Below are positions 8,415 through 11,334 of a stretch of DNA of 11,334 nt, piece by piece. Position numbers and translations under genes: made by a program. The notes beneath the pieces were generated by a model. It made no database searches and was not told the origin of the DNA. It saw only the letters and a list, made by a program, of their open reading frames with translations. The stretch is from Gemmatimonadota bacterium (GTDB lineage Bacteria; Gemmatimonadota; Gemmatimonadetes; Gemmatimonadales; GWC2-71-9). The stretch is taken from assembly GCA_003220955.1 (NCBI GenBank), contig QHTW01000068.1, forward strand, positions 1-11,334. The letters are read 5' to 3'. The number at the start of each line of letters is the position of its first letter. Positions within the stretch are counted from its first letter, which is position 1.

Positions 8415-8433
8415 GCTCGCCGACGTTTCCGCC

Positions 8434-8826
8434 GTGCACGCGATCGAGCAAGGCGTGTTCGCGGACCCGTGGTCCACCCAGGATTTTCGCGACTGCCTCG
8501 CGTCAGACGCCGTCTTCCTGGTCGCGGAGAACGCGGACCGGGTTGCCGGGTATGTCGTCGCGATCGACGCAGCCGATGAGGGTGAGATCCTGAACCTGGC
8601 GGTGGCGCCGCAGGGCCGTCGTCGGGGATTGGGACGCGCCCTCGTGGAACGGGTGCTCGACGTGCTAAGCGGGCGGGGGGCCAGGCAGATCTACCTCGAG
8701 GTTCGCGAATCCAACGCGCCGGCTCGGCGCCTGTACGCGGCGCACGGATTCAGAGAGGTAGGCCGCCGGAAGGAGTACTACCGGCGCCCGGTCGAGGACG
8801 CCATCGTGCTCAGACTTGATGCATAA
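8434..8826 (+). CDS. rimI: Ribosomal protein S18-alanine N-acetyltransferase RimI (5' end unresolved)
   Basis: GNAT-family N-acetyltransferase; in the family RimI acetylates the N-terminal alanine of ribosomal protein S18 and sometimes other proteins. 130 residues from GTG 8434. The acetyl-CoA loop RRRGLG (R62, G65, G67) follows ILNLAVAPQ; LEVRESNAPARRLYAAHGF and the EYYRRPVEDAIVL end are typical of RimI. From this GTG the protein lacks the first GNAT strand. The missing part is encoded in frame just upstream (IRPAKLADVSA from 8401), but between the in-frame TGA at 8365 and GTG 8434 there is no ATG, GTG or TTG. Options are a rare ATT start at 8401, a truncated protein from 8434, or an ATG at 8369 joined through a one-base error in the C run 8391-8394. 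Linkage to tsaB is common in bacteria. Confidence 0.88.
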   Translation: MHAIEQGVFADPWSTQDFRDCLASDAVFLVAENADRVAGYVVAIDAADEGEILNLAVAPQGRRRGLGRALVERVLDVLSGRGARQIYLEVRESNAPARRLYAAHGFREVGRRKEYYRRPVEDAIVLRLDA

Positions 8827-8852
8827 CTTTGGTACAAGTGGCGTATCTTTGA

Positions 8853-8881
8853 TTGACAGAACGACTTGCGATTTATATAGT
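8853..8881 (+). promoter_or_regulatory. Sigma-70-type promoter for ssb
   Basis: Perfect -35 TTGACA at 8853-8858, 17-base spacer, then -10 TATAGT at 8876-8881 (one mismatch from consensus). It lies in the AT-rich gap after rimI. Transcription would start near 8888, leaving a leader of about 40 bases before the ssb GTG. It probably drives ssb and the overlapping LysM gene. Confidence 0.8.
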
Positions 8882-8917
8882 GTTGGGCACCCTTGGGCCC
8901 AGACCTGCATCATCGTC

Positions 8918-8922
8918 GGAGG
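8918..8922 (+). promoter_or_regulatory. Ribosome binding site deciding the ssb start
   Basis: GGAGG five bases before GTG 8928. It supports this GTG rather than the longer open frame from TTG 8853, which would begin inside the promoter. Confidence 0.85.
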
Positions 8923-8927
8923 TTGTT

Positions 8928-9401
8928 GTGAGCCGCAGTCTCAATAAAGTCATCCTGATCGGGAACTTGGGTGCCGATCCCGAGGTGCGCAGCACGAATA
9001 ACGGCTCCCGCGTTGCAACGCTGTCAGTGGCAACGAGCAGACAGTGGACCGGCACCGGTGGGGAGAAGCAGGAAAAGACGGACTGGCATCGAGTTATCTG
9101 CTGGAATAACAAGACCGGGTCAGGCCTGGCCGATGTCTGCGAGAAGTACCTCAAGAAGGGCGACAAGGTCTATATCGAGGGCCGGATCGAGTACCGGACC
9201 TGGGAAGACCGCGACAAGCAGACGCGCTACGTCACCGAGATTATCGCGCGCGAGTTGATCATGCTGGGCGCCAGAGGTGGAGCCGCTCCGGTGGGAGCGG
9301 GAGCAGGGAAGGGTGCCGCGGAGGCTGGCGGCAAAGCCCCAGAATCGCTCGACGCGTTCCCGGAGGCGCTGGATGAGGAGGACGACGATCTGCCGTTCTA
9401 G
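8928..9401 (+). CDS. ssb: Single-stranded DNA-binding protein
   Basis: 157-residue SSB that coats single-stranded DNA in replication, recombination and repair. The OB fold fills about residues 1-113: it starts SRSLNKVILIGNLGADPEVR, then carries aromatic positions W40, W53 and W59 (TDWHRVICWN), YLKKGDKVYIEGRIEYRTW and YVTEIIA. Residues 114-143 form a Gly/Ala-rich flexible linker. The acidic tail ends DDDLPF, the canonical tip that binds partner proteins. The GTG start has GGAGG at 8918-8922 and an upstream promoter, so ssb probably begins a new transcription unit. The last 29 bases overlap the LysM gene, which starts in a different frame inside the tail codons. Confidence 0.97.
   Translation: MSRSLNKVILIGNLGADPEVRSTNNGSRVATLSVATSRQWTGTGGEKQEKTDWHRVICWNNKTGSGLADVCEKYLKKGDKVYIEGRIEYRTWEDRDKQTRYVTEIIARELIMLGARGGAAPVGAGAGKGAAEAGGKAPESLDAFPEALDEEDDDLPF
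9362..9366 (+). promoter_or_regulatory. Ribosome binding site for the LysM gene, inside ssb
   Basis: GGAGG six bases upstream of ATG 9373, located in the ssb tail codons. It fixes the LysM start at 9373, where a signal peptide begins, rather than at 9277. Confidence 0.8.
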
Positions 9402-10656
9402 TCGCGCTATAGTACTGGCCCTGGCGGCGCTGCCGCTCATGTGGCGAGTCCTGCCGGCGCAGGACACCACCAAGGCGGTCCAACAACAGGACACGACCCA
9501 AGCGGCCGCCGCTTTCCAGGGGCAGGTCCCCTCCAGTCACACAGTCGTCCGCGGTGAGACCCTCTGGTCGATCTCGCAGATGTACTACAACGACCCGCTG
9601 CTCTGGCCTGAGATCTACCGCCTCAACACCGCGGTCATCGAAGATCCGCACTGGATCTATCCCGGTGAGGTCTTGAATCTCTCGGAGGTCGTGACCGTTG
9701 CGCAGGGTGGCGATACCGTCTCGGCCCGGCGCGACACGACGTCGGCCGCCGCAGACACCGTGCGAGCGGACACGATCGCTGCCGTCGTGCCGACCGACAC
9801 CGGGGCTGCGCCCATCGATACGATCCCCGCCGATACCACGCAGCTGATCGTCGAGCCGCCGCCACCGACGGTCGCCGAGAGCTACGAGACGATCTTCGAC
9901 CGCCGGCGCACGAACCAGCAGGTGGTCCAGGACGTGCTGCGCGCGTACGTGCATCAACCGTACCGCCCGCTCCGCGCCGGCGAGTTCTACGCCGCGGGCT
10001 TTCTCAGTGAAGCGGAACGGCTGCCGTGGGGGCAGGTGATTGGTGCGACCGCGGTGCCAGCGATCCACCGGCTGACGGAGCGCACCTCGGCGACGACGTT
10101 CGAGGAGATCGCCATCCGGCCACCGCGCAACGCGTCCTACCATGTGGGTGACTCGCTGTTGCTGGCTCGCCTCGATCCGGGATTCACGTTCGGAAACTGG
10201 GGCGATATCGTCGTCCCAGTCGGGATTGCGCGTGTGACGTCCATCGAGGAGCACCAGGTCCTCGCGCAGGTCGTCTTGCAGTTCGCGCGCATTCATGAAG
10301 GGCACGTTGCCATGCCGCTCGAGCCGTTCCGCGATCCCGGGCAGGTGCGGCCCACACCGGTCGCCAAGGGGCTCACGGGGAGGTTGCTCGGGCCGCGCGA
10401 TGCGCATCCGCTTGCGGGAGCGCAACAATTCTACTTCATCGACAAGGGTCGCCGCGACGGTGTGACCATCGGTGATATCTTTGAGGTGTACAAGCCGGCG
10501 CAGGGCTTCGCGGGCGCGGCGTCGGAGGAGGTGCGCGCGGTCATGATGATCGTGCACACCCGCGAACGCTCCGCCACCGGGCTATTATTGCAAATCAGCA
10601 ATCCCGCACTCGAACAGGGACTACCGGTACGGCTGGTCAAGAAGATGCCCTCCTGA
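9373..10656 (+). CDS. Secreted LysM-domain protein of unknown function
   Basis: 427 residues. Residues 1-29 are a signal peptide: basic MRRTTICRSSR, a hydrophobic core, and likely cleavage after VLPA, so the mature protein starts QDTT. Residues 55-105 are a LysM peptidoglycan-binding domain (SHTVVRGETLWSIS, then WPEIYRLN and WIYPGEVLNL). Residues 111-167 are a low-complexity linker with seven Asp-Thr pairs ending in a PPPP stretch. Residues 168-427 are a conserved-looking region I cannot name; its end (FYFIDKGRRDGVTIGDIFEVYKP, then ATGLLLQ and LPVRLVKK) resembles small beta modules that follow LysM or occur in FlgT-type proteins, which is only suggestive. It is probably cell-wall or periplasmic. 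ATG 9373 is supported by GGAGG and by the signal peptide. The gene overlaps ssb by 29 bases and ends in tandem stops TGATAA. Confidence 0.88.
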   Translation: MRRTTICRSSRAIVLALAALPLMWRVLPAQDTTKAVQQQDTTQAAAAFQGQVPSSHTVVRGETLWSISQMYYNDPLLWPEIYRLNTAVIEDPHWIYPGEVLNLSEVVTVAQGGDTVSARRDTTSAAADTVRADTIAAVVPTDTGAAPIDTIPADTTQLIVEPPPPTVAESYETIFDRRRTNQQVVQDVLRAYVHQPYRPLRAGEFYAAGFLSEAERLPWGQVIGATAVPAIHRLTERTSATTFEEIAIRPPRNASYHVGDSLLLARLDPGFTFGNWGDIVVPVGIARVTSIEEHQVLAQVVLQFARIHEGHVAMPLEPFRDPGQVRPTPVAKGLTGRLLGPRDAHPLAGAQQFYFIDKGRRDGVTIGDIFEVYKPAQGFAGAASEEVRAVMMIVHTRERSATGLLLQISNPALEQGLPVRLVKKMPS

Positions 10657-10661
10657 TAAGC

Positions 10662-10689
10662 GGCCGGGCCCAGCATCCTGGGCCCGGCC
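10662..10689 (+). terminator. Strong GC-rich hairpin, possible terminator or translation-blocking structure
   Basis: Perfect 12-bp inverted repeat GGCCGGGCCCAG / CTGGGCCCGGCC with a CATC loop, six bases after the LysM stop. No clear T-run follows, so it is not a textbook intrinsic terminator. Its 3' arm ends ten bases before the GTG at 10700 and occupies the place where a ribosome site would be expected. Confidence 0.6.
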
Positions 10690-10699
10690 CGTACTTGCC

Positions 10700-11334
10700 G
10701 TGATTGTCACCCTGCATCTCATTGTTTTGGCGTTGTACGGCTTGGCGACGGCGCTGGTCTTGGCGCCGTTCATGGGATTTCGCGCCGCGCCGCGCGCGCT
10801 TGCCATCGCCGTGCCGTGCGCGGGCGCCGCGGTGCACGTCGTCGCGATCTCGCAGCTTACCCTCGTTGGTCTCGGCCCGGCGCTTTCGATGCTGGCGCTC
10901 TGCCTTGTCTTGTTGCAGCTCGCGAGCGAACGGTTGCTGCGCGGTTCCGCGGTCTCCTTCGTTGCGGCACCCCTCGCGACCGTTCTGGTCGGACTCTCGA
11001 TCCTCAGCGGCCTGGCGCCCGCCGCTGAAGCCGCGGCCGCCCGCAACTTGTGGTTCGTCTTGCATGTGGCGCTCAGCGTCCTCGGGCTCGCGTTGATGGC
11101 GCTCGCGTTCATCGCGGCCGCGCTCTATCTCCTGCAATTCCGCGAGCTCAAGGCTCGGCGTTTCGGTCAGGTCTTCCAGCTTTTCCCGCCGCTCGAGCGG
11201 CTCGATCAGCTCAATCGGTTCGCGTTGGTGGCGGGCTTCCCCGCCTTGACACTCGGCGTCTTGCTCGCGCTCGGATACGGCGCGGAGTTCTCCGGTGGCC
11301 TGCACGTGGCCAAGGCCCAGGTCGTATGGGGCAT
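10700..11334 (+). CDS. CcsA/HemX-family polytopic membrane protein, partial (3' end outside window)
   Basis: Open frame of 211 codons running off the end. The protein is strongly hydrophobic, with about six membrane segments near residues 3-24, 35-52, 58-75, 84-105, 117-146 and 172-193. The start (VTLHLIVLALYGLATALVL), WFVLHVALSVLGLALMALAF around H121, YLLQFRELKARRF, FPPLERLDQLNRF and GFPALTLGVLL match cytochrome c assembly CcsA and the related HemX proteins. Full CcsA carries a tryptophan-rich heme-handling motif; none is seen up to the cut, which ends AQVVWG, so HemX-like is slightly favoured. The family acts in the inner membrane in heme handling or cytochrome c maturation, and HemX often neighbours hemA. 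GTG 10700 fits the family start but has no visible ribosome site; ATG 10772 is an unlikely alternative because it would lose the first membrane segment. Confidence 0.8.
   Translation, partial: MIVTLHLIVLALYGLATALVLAPFMGFRAAPRALAIAVPCAGAAVHVVAISQLTLVGLGPALSMLALCLVLLQLASERLLRGSAVSFVAAPLATVLVGLSILSGLAPAAEAAAARNLWFVLHVALSVLGLALMALAFIAAALYLLQFRELKARRFGQVFQLFPPLERLDQLNRFALVAGFPALTLGVLLALGYGAEFSGGLHVAKAQVVWG

Noticed and set aside
8884..8901. Small hairpin TGGGC/GCCCA in the ssb leader as a possible riboswitch or operator
   Set aside because: Only five base pairs with an eight-base loop; easily chance in GC-rich sequence.
8853..8927. Longer ssb start at TTG 8853
   Set aside because: This start would lie in the -35 element, and the extra residues do not resemble SSB; GTG 8928 has an ideal ribosome site.
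1..11334. Search for CRISPR arrays, insertion sequences, phage genes, toxin-antitoxin or defence modules, tRNA or rRNA
   Set aside because: No regularly spaced repeats, transposase motifs, terminal inverted repeats or tRNA-like cloverleafs were recognised; the genes are ordinary chromosomal functions.

Overview
The window is GC-rich, densely coded bacterial chromosome with every gene on the + strand. Three things suggest a member of the Gemmatimonadota: a large regulator joining a BTAD/SARP-type DNA-binding half to a membrane span, a TolB-like domain and TPRs; an exported LysM protein that begins its mature part with an AQDTT-like sequence; and the run of housekeeping genes. The phylum is an inference from recall of the group, not a database result.

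Layout. 188-2386: predicted membrane-anchored BTAD/TPR transcriptional regulator. 2448-3140: radC. 3137-5319: a long RelA/SpoT-family (p)ppGpp synthetase/hydrolase, split here into two reading frames by a one-base shift near 4541-4558. 5331-7337: uvrB. 7300-7713: tsaE. 7710-8414: tsaB. 8434 (or further upstream) to 8826: rimI. 8853-8881: a near-consensus housekeeping promoter in the only AT-rich gap. 8928-9401: ssb. 9373-10656: secreted LysM protein of unknown function. 10662-10689: a perfect 12-bp hairpin. 10700 to the window end: partial polytopic CcsA/HemX-family membrane protein.

How the genes fit together. From radC to rimI the genes overlap or nearly touch (GTGA at radC/rel, 11 bases rel/uvrB, 38-base overlap uvrB/tsaE, ATGA at tsaE/tsaB), so they are probably one transcription unit. 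It combines stress signalling (Rel), DNA repair (UvrB, and RadC by reputation), tRNA t6A modification (TsaE, TsaB) and N-terminal protein acetylation (RimI). A second unit starts at the ssb promoter and continues into the LysM gene, whose start lies inside the codons of the SSB acidic tail.

I found no mobile element, CRISPR array, tRNA or rRNA, and no convincing new biological system. The points most worth checking are the rel frameshift (most simply one missing C), the missing normal start codon for rimI, the hybrid regulator, and the unassigned C-terminal region of the LysM protein.
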